A stretch of DNA of 60,179 nt from an uncultured Bacillota bacterium (GCA_949295785.1 CASFMJ010000116.1:1-60179); one strand, 5' to 3'; shown: positions 8,801 to 17,358, numbered from the stretch's first letter. Made by a program: numbers and translations. Notes: generated by a model from the sequence alone, not told the origin.

Positions 8801-9396
8801 GTATGAAGGCAGTGATGGCCGGAATGGTATCATCAAAAAGGACACTGATCACTAAAAACAACAAGATGATGGCGTTCCTCGTCCTTGAAGATCTTTATGG
8901 AGTATCAGAAGCGGTGATATTTCCAAACGTGTATGAGAAATGTGCTCATCTGCTTCAGGGAGATTCGGTAATAGCCATATCGGGAACACTGAATTTTAAA
9001 GAAGACGAAGCACCCTCTCTTTTGGCTGATGCTGTCGTCCCTCTGGAGGAAGCGGCAGAAAAGGGTATGCCGGTGACTTATAATATGAAAAATGATAAAC
9101 CGGCAGGCCGGCAATCAGTAAAAACCTCTGCAGCGCCGTCTGTACCACGGCCTTCAGAAAAGCCTGAGGGTATGATAAAACTGAAAATACCTGCGGGAAG
9201 TGACGATAACTTGACTTTGCAGCAGATAAAGATGGCTCTATTACGACATCCGGGAAAATCTGAAGTGTTGATTTACCTTACTGACGGCAAGATACTGCGT
9301 ACTGACAGAAATATGTGGGCAGAGCCTTCGGAAAGTCTTATGCTGCAGCTTGAAGCCATATTGGAAGAAGAAAATGTTAAAGTGCAGAAGGAGTAG
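5809..9396 (+). CDS. dnaE: DNA polymerase III subunit alpha
   Basis: A 1195-residue C-family polymerase of the DnaE type. The N-terminal PHP domain begins FTHLHVHTEYSLLDG and keeps its metal-ligand histidines. The catalytic palm contains GPGRGSAAGSLVAY and PDIDIDFCYERR, with the three polymerase Asp residues. A helix-hairpin-helix and an OB-fold domain follow (about residues 980-1080), and the C-terminal tail reads LKIPAGSDDN. Length matches DnaE; PolC, the other Gram-positive replicative polymerase, is not in the window. AAAGGAG precedes the ATG. The stop is three bases from pfkA, giving the common dnaE-pfkA operon. Confidence 0.98.
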   Translation: MAFTHLHVHTEYSLLDGAARIGDLVSRAKELGMDSLAITDHGAMFGVIDFYKECKKQGIKPIIGCEVYTAARKMTDKEPERDKHQGHLVLLAKNNTGYKNLIKIVSAGYIRGYYYKPRIDKDVLREHSEGIIALSACLAGEVQNRLLRGDYKGALKEASELLDIFGKGNFYIEMQDQGLEEEAGINPMLLDISRELGVPVVATNDVHYVRREDAEAHDVLLAIQTATSINDENRMRFPNDQFYLKSEEEMRFIFASVPEAVDNTAVIAAECNVEFEFGKYHLPEFKAPEGKTNRLYLRELCRKGLAERYGEKADDSLKARLEYELSTIESMGYVEYFLIVWDFINYARENGITVGPGRGSAAGSLVAYCLRITDIDPIKYNLIFERFLNPERVSMPDIDIDFCYERRQEVIDYVTKKYGEDRVCQIITFGTMKAKQAVRDVARALDISYAEADAIAKAIPFDLGMTIEKALNTSPDFKAMYDQDIRAKQVIDMAKALEGMPRHASTHAAGVVISKEPLDEYVPLYMSDKGPATQFPMTTIEELGLLKMDFLGLRNLTVIRDALELIKTDHGVEIDFSKMGYDDPGVYEMIAQGNTQGVFQLESQGMTQFMKNLRPNCFEDIVAGISLYRPGPMDSIPKYIENKKNPEKIKYVHPALAPILDVTYGCLVYQEQVMQIVRDLGGYSYGRSDLVRRAMSKKKMAVMLEEKEYFIHGKTAPDGTVEISGCVRNGIPEEAAEEIFNDMVSFAQYAFNKSHAAAYAVVAYETGYLKLHYPVEFMAALMTSVMGDAGQTPKYIRNCNEMGIEVLPPCVNKSRKKFSVEDGKIRFGLLGVKNVGENAIDAIISAREEKGIPKDIFTFIEQLDISQINKKAIESLIKAGALSCLSENKAALMSVYEGLVESAQNSSKKNLEGQMSLFDIGGEDMLGSMDNSLPDVAPFSKETSLAMEKEMLGVYITDHPLNNYAEMINRVATVTSEELNHAGQEHDMGTSQSHIRDGMKAVMAGMVSSKRTLITKNNKMMAFLVLEDLYGVSEAVIFPNVYEKCAHLLQGDSVIAISGTLNFKEDEAPSLLADAVVPLEEAAEKGMPVTYNMKNDKPAGRQSVKTSAAPSVPRPSEKPEGMIKLKIPAGSDDNLTLQQIKMALLRHPGKSEVLIYLTDGKILRTDRNMWAEPSESLMLQLEAILEEENVKVQKE

Positions 9397-9399
9397 AAA

Positions 9400-10362
9400 A
9401 TGAAGAGAATAGGAGTGCTTACAAGCGGCGGGGATTCACCGGGTATGAACGCAGCTATAAGAGCTGTTGTAAGATGCGGTATAGATGCAGGCATGGAAGT
9501 GTGGGGTATAGAGAGAGGTTTTGAAGGTCTCCTTGACGGTGAACTGCGTCAGATGGACAGAAGCTCTGTAGGCGATATACTTCACAGGGGAGGAACCATA
9601 CTGAAAACTGCAAGAAGCGAAAGATTTATGAGTCCATCATGGATAGACAAAGGAACAGAGCTTCTTAACACTTTCGGAATAGAAGGCCTTGTGGTCATCG
9701 GCGGCGACGGCTCACTGCACGGAGGGCTTGAACTGGCGCAGAGAGGTATAACTGTGATGGGTCTTCCCGGAACCATAGATAATGATCTTGGCTATACGGA
9801 TTTTACCATTGGCTTTGATACGGCTGTAAGTACTGTACTTGAAGCAGTAAGTAAGATACGTGATACATCTTCTGCCCATGACAGGACCAGTGTTATAGAG
9901 GTTATGGGCAGACACTGCGGCGATATCGCCCTGTATGCCGGGGTGACCGGGGGAGCTGAATGTGTTCTTCTTCCGGAAAAAGAGGAAGATATTAATAAAG
10001 TCTGCCGGAAGATAATAGAAGGCAGCAACAGAGGAAAACTGCACAGTATAATCATAAAAGCTGAAGGCACAAAAACGCCGGGAGATGAGCTTGTAAAAAT
10101 AATAGAAGAAAGAACAGGAAAGGAAACAAAGCTGATTGTACTGTCATATCTTCAGCGAGGCGGGAGTCCTACCATGAATGACAGGCTGCTGGCCACTCTG
10201 TGCGGAGAGAAAGCTGTGCGCCTTCTTTGCGAAGAATCAGAAAGTAAAGCCATAGGAATATCTGACGGACATATAGTTGCTTACGACTTGAAAGAAGCGC
10301 TGAAAATGCCCGGAATATTCAATCAGGAGATGTATGAGCTTATTGATGTTCTTAGCAAATAG
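9400..10362 (+). CDS. pfkA: ATP-dependent 6-phosphofructokinase
   Basis: A 320-residue phosphofructokinase, the usual length of the bacterial allosteric enzyme. It converts fructose 6-phosphate to the 1,6-bisphosphate, the committed step of glycolysis. Motifs: GVLTSGGDSPGMNAAIRA (ATP loop), GGDGSLHGG (the Gly after GGDG region supports ATP rather than pyrophosphate), PGTIDNDLGYTD (catalytic Asp) and EVMGRHCGDIAL (sugar phosphate binding). Its ribosome binding site, AAGGAG, lies inside the end of dnaE, so the two are translationally adjacent and probably one transcript. Confidence 0.97.
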   Translation: MKRIGVLTSGGDSPGMNAAIRAVVRCGIDAGMEVWGIERGFEGLLDGELRQMDRSSVGDILHRGGTILKTARSERFMSPSWIDKGTELLNTFGIEGLVVIGGDGSLHGGLELAQRGITVMGLPGTIDNDLGYTDFTIGFDTAVSTVLEAVSKIRDTSSAHDRTSVIEVMGRHCGDIALYAGVTGGAECVLLPEKEEDINKVCRKIIEGSNRGKLHSIIIKAEGTKTPGDELVKIIEERTGKETKLIVLSYLQRGGSPTMNDRLLATLCGEKAVRLLCEESESKAIGISDGHIVAYDLKEALKMPGIFNQEMYELIDVLSK

Positions 10363-10449
10363 TGAAAGAATATAAGCTATCGGCAACAGGTTTACCGTAA
10401 AACATTTATTGAAAACTTTTGGGAAATAAGAGGGGAATAGTAGATCAAA

Positions 10450-10986
10450 ATGGAAAAAACAGCAGTGATATACAAGAGCAAACATGGTTCGACAGAAAAG
10501 TACGCCCGCTGGATAGGAGAAGAACTGAATTGTCCTGTAATCTCAGCCGATGATTTCTCAAAAAAAGATTTTTCGCTTTATGATAATATCATATTCGGCG
10601 GATGTGTACAGGCGGGAGGCATAATGGGCCTTGACATAATAAAAAAGAATATGAAAAGGCTGGAAGGGAAAAAGGTGATAATCTTTGCCGTAGGACTTAA
10701 CATTATGCAGAAAGAGACCAGAATGCAGCTGAGGGACATAAACTTCAGCAGGCGGAAGATGGCAGGCCTTACATGCTACTATTGTCCGGGTGCATATGAT
10801 CCCGGGAAAATCCATGGTATAGATGGGCAGATTATGAAGATGATGATAAAGATGCTGGAAAATAAGCCTGAAAGAGATATGACCGATGAAGACATGCTCT
10901 TGCTTGAGCATGTGAAAAACGGAGCAGATCTCACTGACAGAAAATATATACGTCCTATTGTGGAAGAATTCATAAAACAGCCTTAA
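10450..10986 (+). CDS. Flavodoxin-domain protein
   Basis: A 178-residue flavodoxin-like protein. The FMN phosphate loop is YKSKHGSTEKYARWIGEE and the second loop is IIFGGCVQAGGIMG. It resembles flavodoxin-fold proteins annotated as HemG-like or general electron carriers; no haem genes are near, so a specific oxidase role is not claimed. It follows pfkA by 87 nt. The AGAGGGG site is unusually far (about 14 nt) from the ATG, which suggests modest expression or a slightly different start. A bulged hairpin with a T-run ends the transcript. Confidence 0.82.
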   Translation: MEKTAVIYKSKHGSTEKYARWIGEELNCPVISADDFSKKDFSLYDNIIFGGCVQAGGIMGLDIIKKNMKRLEGKKVIIFAVGLNIMQKETRMQLRDINFSRRKMAGLTCYYCPGAYDPGKIHGIDGQIMKMMIKMLENKPERDMTDEDMLLLEHVKNGADLTDRKYIRPIVEEFIKQP

Positions 10987-11007
10987 TAAAAAATGAAGGA
11001 TAAAATC

Positions 11008-11075
11008 AAAAATGACCTTTTGAAAATACCTCCTGCTGAAATATAAAATATAAGACAATGCAGGAGGTCATTTTT
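11008..11075 (+). terminator. Bulged terminator after the flavodoxin gene
   Basis: The 3' arm at 11060-11075 ends in a T-run. Its complement exists upstream but in two pieces, 11008-11017 and 11029-11036, separated by 11 nt. The stem therefore has a 5' bulge or two competing pairings that share the same GG. Confidence 0.6.
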
Positions 11076-11127
11076 TATATGGCTTTTGTGTAATGCAGAC
11101 TGGTCAGGTATCATATTGGATTTTCCA

Positions 11128-12387
11128 TCAGATATCGTCGGGATTGTCAAGGCTGTTTTTTTTATGATCGTTAAAAGAAAGTCCCAGATCATTATTAATC
11201 ACAGATGCAAATCCTATGGCGCCTTTTCCGTATTTTTCACGTACATCATCCATGGTCAGCTCGATTTTTTCATTACGCTCTCTTAAGGAAGGATCTTTGT
11301 CAAGGAGACAAAGCTGTTCTTCCATTATATCATCGGTAAGATTGATTCCTGTTATGGTAAGCATACGTATGGGTACGCCTTTTTTCCATGAAGTACGGAT
11401 TATCTCTGTGGCGATTTTGGATATTTCATCTGCCAGCCATGTGGGAGCATAAAGCTGCCGCTGCCGTGATATGACTTTAAAATGAGTATCTTTGATATCT
11501 ACTTTTATTCCGTAGGCTTTTACTCCATATTTACGCAGCCTCCCTGCCACCGTATCGGACAGGGCTTTTACTGCTATGGAAATATCAGAATCAGATGTAA
11601 GATCTCGTTTAAATGTTATTCCGTTGCCGACGGATTTTATGGGTTCCCGCTGGCCATACCTTGATACAGGACTGTCATCTATGCCATTGGCATGTTCCCA
11701 CATTACACATCCTGATTTGCCGAAAAAAGAAGTAAGGTGAGATTTGTCAGATCGAGCTATATCACCTATGGTCTTTATTCCCATCTCATTAAGTTTTCGA
11801 GCTGTGGCTTTTCCTACGCCGAAAAGTTCCTCCGCAGGCAGCGGCCAAAGCAGGTCTTTAAAATTTTCACGGGATATGACAGTGGTTGCATCGGGTTTTT
11901 TGTATTCACTGCCCATTTTTGCCAAGACTTTGTTGAAAGATACACCTGCCGACAGAGTCATACCCAGTTCTTCTTTTACAGTTTTGCGTATAGTGTCAGC
12001 TATCTCTTTTCCGCTGCCGAAAAGCCGGCGGCTTGCAGTTACGTCAAGCCATGATTCATCAATGCTGAAAGGCTCTACCATATCTGTGAAGCGCTGATAT
12101 ATTGCGTTGATCTTCTCACAGTACAGCCTGTATTTATCCATGTGAGGACGGACAAGTACCAGGTCAGGGCACTTCTGTCTTGCTTTCCATATGGTTTCGG
12201 CAGTGACTACGCCTTTCTCTTTTGCAAGCTGATTCTTGGCAAGTATTATGCCATGCCTGTTTTCCGGATCTCCGCTTACGGCCATGGGTTTTTCTGCAAG
12301 GTCAGGCCGTGAAAGGAGTTCGACCGCAGCATAAAAACCGTTCATATCGCAGTGCAGTATTACCCGTTCTCTATTGCGGTCATCCAT
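11128..12387 (-). CDS. dinB: DNA polymerase IV (Y-family)
   Basis: A 419-residue translesion polymerase. The catalytic motifs are HCDMNGFYAAVE near the N-terminus and FSIDESWLDVT at about residue 105, giving the metal-binding Asp and Asp-Glu pair. A helix-hairpin-helix (GIKTIGDIARS) and the little-finger domain follow. It copies past damaged bases without proofreading. The frame is open to 12441, but GAGGAGG followed by a six-T spacer sits exactly before the ATG at 12387. It has its own promoter; no LexA box was seen upstream, so SOS control is not evident. Confidence 0.95.
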   Translation of the reverse strand: MDDRNRERVILHCDMNGFYAAVELLSRPDLAEKPMAVSGDPENRHGIILAKNQLAKEKGVVTAETIWKARQKCPDLVLVRPHMDKYRLYCEKINAIYQRFTDMVEPFSIDESWLDVTASRRLFGSGKEIADTIRKTVKEELGMTLSAGVSFNKVLAKMGSEYKKPDATTVISRENFKDLLWPLPAEELFGVGKATARKLNEMGIKTIGDIARSDKSHLTSFFGKSGCVMWEHANGIDDSPVSRYGQREPIKSVGNGITFKRDLTSDSDISIAVKALSDTVAGRLRKYGVKAYGIKVDIKDTHFKVISRQRQLYAPTWLADEISKIATEIIRTSWKKGVPIRMLTITGINLTDDIMEEQLCLLDKDPSLRERNEKIELTMDDVREKYGKGAIGFASVINNDLGLSFNDHKKNSLDNPDDI

Positions 12388-12419
12388 AAAAAACCTCCTC
12401 AGTAAGTTTTTATAATAAA

Positions 12420-12449
12420 AGTATATCATGAAAAAAACCATTTTTGCAA
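12420..12449 (-). promoter_or_regulatory. Promoter of dinB
   Basis: Minus strand TTGCAA (12449-12444), 18 nt, TATACT (12425-12420), 32 nt before the start codon. Confidence 0.55.
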
Positions 12450-12490
12450 AGACATAATATGTGTTTTTTGTGAAGGAAATAGCAGTTTTC

Positions 12491-12520
12491 TTGACTTTAG
12501 AGCCGTTTTAAAGGTATAAT
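12491..12520 (+). promoter_or_regulatory. Sigma-A promoter of the HdeD-like gene
   Basis: TTGACT (12491-12496), an 18-nt spacer and a perfect TATAAT (12515-12520), 25 nt before the GTG start. Confidence 0.75.
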
Positions 12521-12545
12521 ATTTAAATCTTAGGAGGATTATCAG

Positions 12546-13283
12546 GTGAGAACTTTAAATATGTTGGTAGGCGTACTTTTTGTCGTCGCAGGAATAGTAA
12601 TGATAGCCGGATTCAACGGCATCACATTTTTATCCGTAGCATTTGTAATAGGACTTCTCTTTATGGTGGCAGGTATTCTTGGATGCATGTCATACAAGAG
12701 CAACCGTGAAGACTCGGTGGACAGCACATGGGTAGTAGTAGACGGTGCTACCACATTTGTACTGGGATTTCTGATAATATCGAATAAACTGGCTTCTGAC
12801 GCTGCAGTGCCCCTGGTACTGGGACTATGGATAGCTATCACAGGTATACGTAATCTTACCAGAGCCCTTGAAAAAATCGATGTCAAGGACAGCTATTTTT
12901 ATGGTCACTTGATAATAGGAATAGTAAACGTAGTAGCAGGATTGTACATGTTCTTCAATAACGATCTGTTCATGCTTCCTGTAGGCGTTCTGGTAGGAGT
13001 CTGCATACTCGTGCACGGACTTAATATTTTTATGGTGGCCATAACCATTCTGGTTTCAAAATCAGGATTTATCATGAACAAGGAAGAAATGCTTGAACAG
13101 GCTGCTGAAGAAGTGGAAAAAGCTCATGAGGCAGCAAAAGAGGCTATAAAAGTTCTTAAAGAGGCCAAGGCCACTGTAGAGGTAATAAAAGAGACTCCTG
13201 AGGAAGAACTGGATGCTGCTCTTGCTCCAAAACCAACGGCTGAAGGTCAGGAGGGGACAGGCACCGAAGGAGAAGAAGAATAA
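12546..13283 (+). CDS. HdeD/DUF308-family membrane protein with acidic coiled-coil tail
   Basis: A 245-residue protein starting with GTG eight bases after AGGAGG. Residues 1-175 hold about six transmembrane helices in the short hairpin pattern of the HdeD/DUF308 family (LFVVAGIVMIAGFNGITF at the start). HdeD is linked to acid resistance in enterobacteria; in Gram-positives the role is unknown. Residues about 178-245 form a cytoplasmic tail: a Glu/Lys/Ala-rich helix likely to be a coiled coil, then a Pro-Thr-Glu-Gly acidic end. The tail may mediate partner binding. Its own promoter is strong, and two flavoprotein genes follow. Confidence 0.75.
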   Translation: MRTLNMLVGVLFVVAGIVMIAGFNGITFLSVAFVIGLLFMVAGILGCMSYKSNREDSVDSTWVVVDGATTFVLGFLIISNKLASDAAVPLVLGLWIAITGIRNLTRALEKIDVKDSYFYGHLIIGIVNVVAGLYMFFNNDLFMLPVGVLVGVCILVHGLNIFMVAITILVSKSGFIMNKEEMLEQAAEEVEKAHEAAKEAIKVLKEAKATVEVIKETPEEELDAALAPKPTAEGQEGTGTEGEEE

Positions 13284-13312
13284 AAAAGAAAATCATCAAT
13301 AAGATTTAGATT

Positions 13313-14578
13313 ATGGAAAAAGAATTTGATATTGCGGTAATAGGCGGAGGACCTGCCGGTCTTGCAGCTGCCATAAGCGCTAAAGTGACAGACCCGAAAA
13401 GCAGGATTATTCTGATAGAAAAGAAAAAAGAACCTGCCAGAAAGCTCAGAGCGTCAGGAAACGGGAGAGGAAATCTTACCAACAGCAGATGTGATTCCTG
13501 TGAGGAGGTGCTGAGATTTCTTTCGGAATGTGGGATTGCTGTCAGAATGGATGATGAAGGACGTATCTATCCTCACTCCGAAGAAGCGGGAGCAGTGGCA
13601 GATGCTGTTGTTAAACGAGCAGAGAGGCTTGGTGTCCGGCTGTTGAAAAATACCAGTGCTGTTGATGTGGAAGCAGACCGGAAAGAAGGCGGCTTCCGCA
13701 TTTTTGTTGCAGAAAGTGAAAAAGAAATTTCTGATAAAAGTAAATATATATCAGCCAAAATGGTACTCATTGCTACGGGAGGAAAATCTTTTGCTCCGTA
13801 CGGCTCAACAGGAGACGGACAGATTATGGCAAGAAAGCTGGGGCATGGTATAATACCTATGGTGCCGGCTCTTACGGCTATAGAAGTGAAAGAAGATATC
13901 TCCTGCCTGAAGGGAATAAGAGAAAAAGCAGAAGTGAGTCTGTTTAAAGATGGCATGAGAATATTCAGAGAGAGAGGCGAGATACAGTTCAGGGCAGATT
14001 CCGTCTCCGGCATTTGCTTTATGAACATGTCATCCAGGCTTCCCAGAAGAAATGGTGATGAAGAAGACCCTATGGCAAGATGCATGATATGCATAAATTT
14101 TGTGCCTGATATTGACCCGGCGGGTCTGATGGCATTTTTGAAAAGCAAGGCTTCTGATACAAGAGTAAGGGCGGAGGATCTTACTGAGACACTGGTAAAA
14201 GGGGATGTAGGTGTAGAAGTTATCAAAAGAGCAGGAATCAGTGGAACAATACCGGCATCGAAGCTGGGCATAGAAGATTTGCTGAGCATCATCAATGGGC
14301 TGCGTTCTTTCAGGCTGACTCCTTGCGGCAGGAAGGGATGGAAAGAAGCTCAGGTGACCAGCGGCGGAGTTGATCTTGATGAGATAGATATGGATACAAT
14401 GGAGTCTGAAATAGTAAGAGGACTTTATTTTGCAGGCGAGGTGACCGATTATGACGGCCCATGCGGAGGGTTTAATCTTAACAATGCATGGTATACAGGC
14501 ATAAAAGCCGGCAGATCAATGGCCGGAAGGCTGACAGCGGAGACACAAAATGTACAGGATAAATCAGATAAGACTTGA
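13313..14578 (+). CDS. BaiN/HI0933-family FAD-dependent oxidoreductase
   Basis: A 421-residue flavoprotein of the HI0933/BaiN family. FAD-binding motifs: IAVIGGGPAGLAAAISA (Rossmann dinucleotide loop), the family signature SGNGRGNLTNS, LIATGGKSFAPYGSTGDG, and the C-terminal YFAGEVTDYDGPCGGFNL that closes the FAD site. Members are annotated as aminoacetone oxidases or as BaiN, tied to bile-acid 7-dehydroxylation in one Clostridium; without a bai cluster here the substrate is unknown. There is no good ribosome binding site at the ATG. The 3' end overlaps the next gene by 29 nt, so the pair is translationally coupled. Confidence 0.85.
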   Translation: MEKEFDIAVIGGGPAGLAAAISAKVTDPKSRIILIEKKKEPARKLRASGNGRGNLTNSRCDSCEEVLRFLSECGIAVRMDDEGRIYPHSEEAGAVADAVVKRAERLGVRLLKNTSAVDVEADRKEGGFRIFVAESEKEISDKSKYISAKMVLIATGGKSFAPYGSTGDGQIMARKLGHGIIPMVPALTAIEVKEDISCLKGIREKAEVSLFKDGMRIFRERGEIQFRADSVSGICFMNMSSRLPRRNGDEEDPMARCMICINFVPDIDPAGLMAFLKSKASDTRVRAEDLTETLVKGDVGVEVIKRAGISGTIPASKLGIEDLLSIINGLRSFRLTPCGRKGWKEAQVTSGGVDLDEIDMDTMESEIVRGLYFAGEVTDYDGPCGGFNLNNAWYTGIKAGRSMAGRLTAETQNVQDKSDKT

Positions 14579-16193
14579 TATAGATGAAAATACAGATGCA
14601 ATTCCCGGCAGGATAATTAAAAAGACAGGCTGCAGGGATCTTAAAATAAAGGAATGGCATATATCAAGAGAGTCCATAGACGCGCGAAATAAAAAAGAAA
14701 TAAAACGCATATATTCAGTGGACTTTCAGATAGAAAAAGACTTGTCGGAAAAGAAAAACAAAGAAACAGAAAAACGACTCAAAAGAGCAGGAGTGGAGTA
14801 TATCCTGCCGGAAGAATACCGGCTGCACCATGTATTTACAGCCACCGAAAATGAGGCTCTGAGACTTGCGGGTTTGAGACCCGTGGTAATAGGCTTTGGA
14901 CCGGCCGGTATTTTTGCTGCCCTCATACTTGCACAGGCGAATCTTGCCCCTTTAGTGCTGGAGCGTGGAATGGATGTGGATCAGAGGGTATGTGATGTGG
15001 AAACTTTCTGGAAAGACGGTAAGCTGAATGCAGAATCCAACGTACAGTTTGGCGAAGGAGGTGCAGGAGCCTTTTCTGACGGGAAACTGACTACCGGCAT
15101 AAAGGACATAAGAATAAAAAAGGTGCTGGAGGAACTGATAAAAGCGGGAGCGCCTGAAGAAATAGCCTACAGGCAGAAACCTCATGTGGGAACGGATATA
15201 CTCAGGGAAGTGGTTAAGAATCTGAGAGAGGAGATAAAACGTCTTGGGGGTGAAGTCAGATTTGCTTCTAAAGTGACGGATCTGACAGAAGAAGACGGTT
15301 ATCTGAAATGTATTGATGTATTCTGCCGCAGCGGTGAAAGCTACCGGTTAAGATGCGGCAATGCGATTCTTGCCATAGGCCACAGTGCCAGAGATACTTT
15401 CAGGAAACTTTCACAAAAGGAAATCGCCATGGAACAGAAGCCGTTTTCCATAGGCGTCAGGATAGAGCATTCTCAGGAACTGATAGACATTGCCCAGTAT
15501 GGGGTGCCATCGGATGAAATCGGACTTCCGCCGGCAGAGTATAAAGTGAATTACAGATGTACTGCTGATGATGGCCGGGAACTGGAAGGCAGAGGCGTAT
15601 ACAGTTTCTGTATGTGTCCCGGAGGGCAGGTTATAGCGGCTTCTTCTCAGGAAGGGGGCATGGTGGTAAACGGTATGAGTCTTCATGCCAGAGACAGCGG
15701 CAGAGCCAACAGTGCCCTTCTGTGCGATGTGCGGCCTTCTGACTTTGGCAGTGATGATGTTCTTGCCGGTGTATATTTTCAGGAAAAATATGAGAGAATG
15801 GCCTTTCGCCTGGCAGGCAGCCGCTACGCGCCGCCATCAGCCACCTGGGCTGCCTTCAGAGATGGCATGGCGCCTCAGGTGGAAAGCTGCCTTCCGGACT
15901 TTGCAGCGGCAGCCTTGCGAAAGGCCATGCCGCATCTTGGGAGGAAACTGAAAGGGTTCGATTCTGATGATGCAATGCTTTATGCTGTAGAAACAAGAAG
16001 TTCTTCCCCATTGCGCATATTGAGAGGCGGAGACAGGCAGAGCATTTCTCTTAAGGGTCTTTATCCATGCGGTGAAGGCGCAGGATATGCAGGAGGAATA
16101 ACATCGGCTGCGGTAGACGGAATAAAGACTGCCGAGGCTATCATAGAAAAACTTGCCGATTACTGTGAAAAACATATAAAAAGCAACAGCTGA
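14550..16193 (+). CDS. FAD-dependent dehydrogenase (COG2509 type)
   Basis: A 547-residue flavoprotein. Residues 1-95 form a separate N-terminal domain (YRINQIRLDID at its start) typical of this uncharacterised family. The FAD domain begins VVIGFGPAGIFAALILAQA at about residue 112, and FGEGGAGAFSDGKLTTG and YPCGEGAGYAGGITSAAVDG are family signatures. Its role is not established. The start lies inside the preceding flavoprotein gene. A strong terminator follows at 16244, closing the transcript. Confidence 0.88.
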   Translation: MYRINQIRLDIDENTDAIPGRIIKKTGCRDLKIKEWHISRESIDARNKKEIKRIYSVDFQIEKDLSEKKNKETEKRLKRAGVEYILPEEYRLHHVFTATENEALRLAGLRPVVIGFGPAGIFAALILAQANLAPLVLERGMDVDQRVCDVETFWKDGKLNAESNVQFGEGGAGAFSDGKLTTGIKDIRIKKVLEELIKAGAPEEIAYRQKPHVGTDILREVVKNLREEIKRLGGEVRFASKVTDLTEEDGYLKCIDVFCRSGESYRLRCGNAILAIGHSARDTFRKLSQKEIAMEQKPFSIGVRIEHSQELIDIAQYGVPSDEIGLPPAEYKVNYRCTADDGRELEGRGVYSFCMCPGGQVIAASSQEGGMVVNGMSLHARDSGRANSALLCDVRPSDFGSDDVLAGVYFQEKYERMAFRLAGSRYAPPSATWAAFRDGMAPQVESCLPDFAAAALRKAMPHLGRKLKGFDSDDAMLYAVETRSSSPLRILRGGDRQSISLKGLYPCGEGAGYAGGITSAAVDGIKTAEAIIEKLADYCEKHIKSNS

Positions 16194-16243
16194 CAGAAGA
16201 AAAAAGATCTTACAGCAGCTAAGCAAAAACAAGATATTATTTT

Positions 16244-16273
16244 TACCGCCTTGCGTTTGCAGGCGGTATTTTT
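16244..16273 (+). terminator. Rho-independent terminator after the flavoprotein pair
   Basis: TACCGCC (16244-16250) pairs with GGCGGTA (16262-16268), extended by a TGC/GCA pairing across a bulged T, and followed by T residues. Confidence 0.8.
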
Positions 16274-16389
16274 CAGGCAACAGAACAGATAATACTTAGT
16301 ATGAAAGAGAAAGCGTCAGTATAAAATGAGACAATGGGCAATCATCCTGCCAATGGGGACTGATATGGCAAATCGTACTTACAGTCATG

Positions 16390-16418
16390 TTGATTTTTAT
16401 CTGATGTTAGATTAAAAT
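16390..16418 (+). promoter_or_regulatory. Promoter of nnrD-mazF
   Basis: TTGATT (16390-16395), 17 nt, TAAAAT (16413-16418), 31 nt before the ATG. The preceding 115 bases after the terminator hold no supported gene. Confidence 0.55.
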
Positions 16419-16449
16419 AAAAAAGAAACAGAATAAGGAGAATTTTTTT

Positions 16450-17316
16450 ATGGGATCCCGTATTATTACTCTTCAGTTTGTCCAGAATATAATTGAAAAG
16501 CGCAGAAGGGAAATACATAAGGGGGACTGCGGCCGGATACTGATCGTAGCCGGATCTGAAGGAATGGCCGGAGCTGCAGTGCTGGCATGCAGGGGCGCGC
16601 TCAGAGCCGGAAGCGGTCTGGTGCAGGCGGCGTTGCCCAAGGTCCTTTTTCCCATTGTTCAGACAGGCGTTCCGGAAGCCACGTGTCTTAACCGCGACTT
16701 TTCGCTTATTGATCCGGGCCGTTATGACGCCGCGGCCGCAGGACCGGGACTGGGAGAAAAGGAGGACGGCGTCAAGTCTGTTATAAGCGTGCTGGAGCGC
16801 TTTGACAGCACTGTTGTGCTGGATGCTGACGGATTAAATATAGTGGCGCACCGTGATCTTTTTGATATGGTCAGGGCAAGGCCGAGGGGTAAGACGGTAA
16901 TAACACCTCACATCGGTGAAGCAGAAAGACTTCTGGGTTACAGGCCGGGAGATTCTGCAGAAGAACGTCAGGAGGCAGCCATTATGCTGGCTGAAAAGAC
17001 CGGAGCAATTACGGTGCTTAAGGGGCATCAAACAGTTGTAGCCACTGAGGAAGGGAAAACATATACTAATACTACAGGAAACCCCGGAATGGCTACTGCC
17101 GGCTCCGGAGATGTTCTTACAGGTATTATAACAGGACTTGCAGGGCAGAAGAAATCTTCGGGGGAAAGGTTATCGGCAGAAGAAGCTGCTGTATGCGGAG
17201 TTTTTGTACACGGTATGGCAGGGGACCTGGCGGCTGAAGAGACAGGGGAATATGGTCTCATTGCCCAAGATATAGCTTATTATACCGCTATAGCCCTGAA
17301 ACACATTTCAGGTTAG
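16450..17316 (+). CDS. nnrD: ADP/ATP-dependent NAD(P)H-hydrate dehydratase
   Basis: A 288-residue ribokinase-fold protein of the YjeF C-terminal (CARKD) family. It repairs damaged, hydrated NAD(P)H. Signatures: GRILIVAGSEGMAGAAVLA, AAAGPGLG, VLDADGLN, TPHIGEAERLLG, and TGNPGMATAGSGDVLTGII containing the catalytic Asp of GSGD. The N-terminal epimerase domain often fused in other bacteria is absent. AAGGAG lies 11 nt before the ATG. The mazF start is 42 nt downstream, in one likely transcript. In many Firmicutes this gene lies near alr and a mazEF pair, so the context is partly conserved. Confidence 0.95.
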   Translation: MGSRIITLQFVQNIIEKRRREIHKGDCGRILIVAGSEGMAGAAVLACRGALRAGSGLVQAALPKVLFPIVQTGVPEATCLNRDFSLIDPGRYDAAAAGPGLGEKEDGVKSVISVLERFDSTVVLDADGLNIVAHRDLFDMVRARPRGKTVITPHIGEAERLLGYRPGDSAEERQEAAIMLAEKTGAITVLKGHQTVVATEEGKTYTNTTGNPGMATAGSGDVLTGIITGLAGQKKSSGERLSAEEAAVCGVFVHGMAGDLAAEETGEYGLIAQDIAYYTAIALKHISG

Positions 17317-17358
17317 ACATCCACACTACGAATAAGCAAAACAAAAGGAGTGTTGGAC

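Noticed and set aside
11003-11046. Short frame after the flavodoxin gene
   Set aside because: About 17 codons, no ribosome binding site, and it overlaps the terminator arms.
12388-12490. LexA/SOS box upstream of dinB
   Set aside because: No GAAC-4N-GTTC-type site was found in the promoter region.
16327-16416. 29-codon ATG frame upstream of nnrD
   Set aside because: No ribosome binding site and it overlaps the predicted nnrD promoter.
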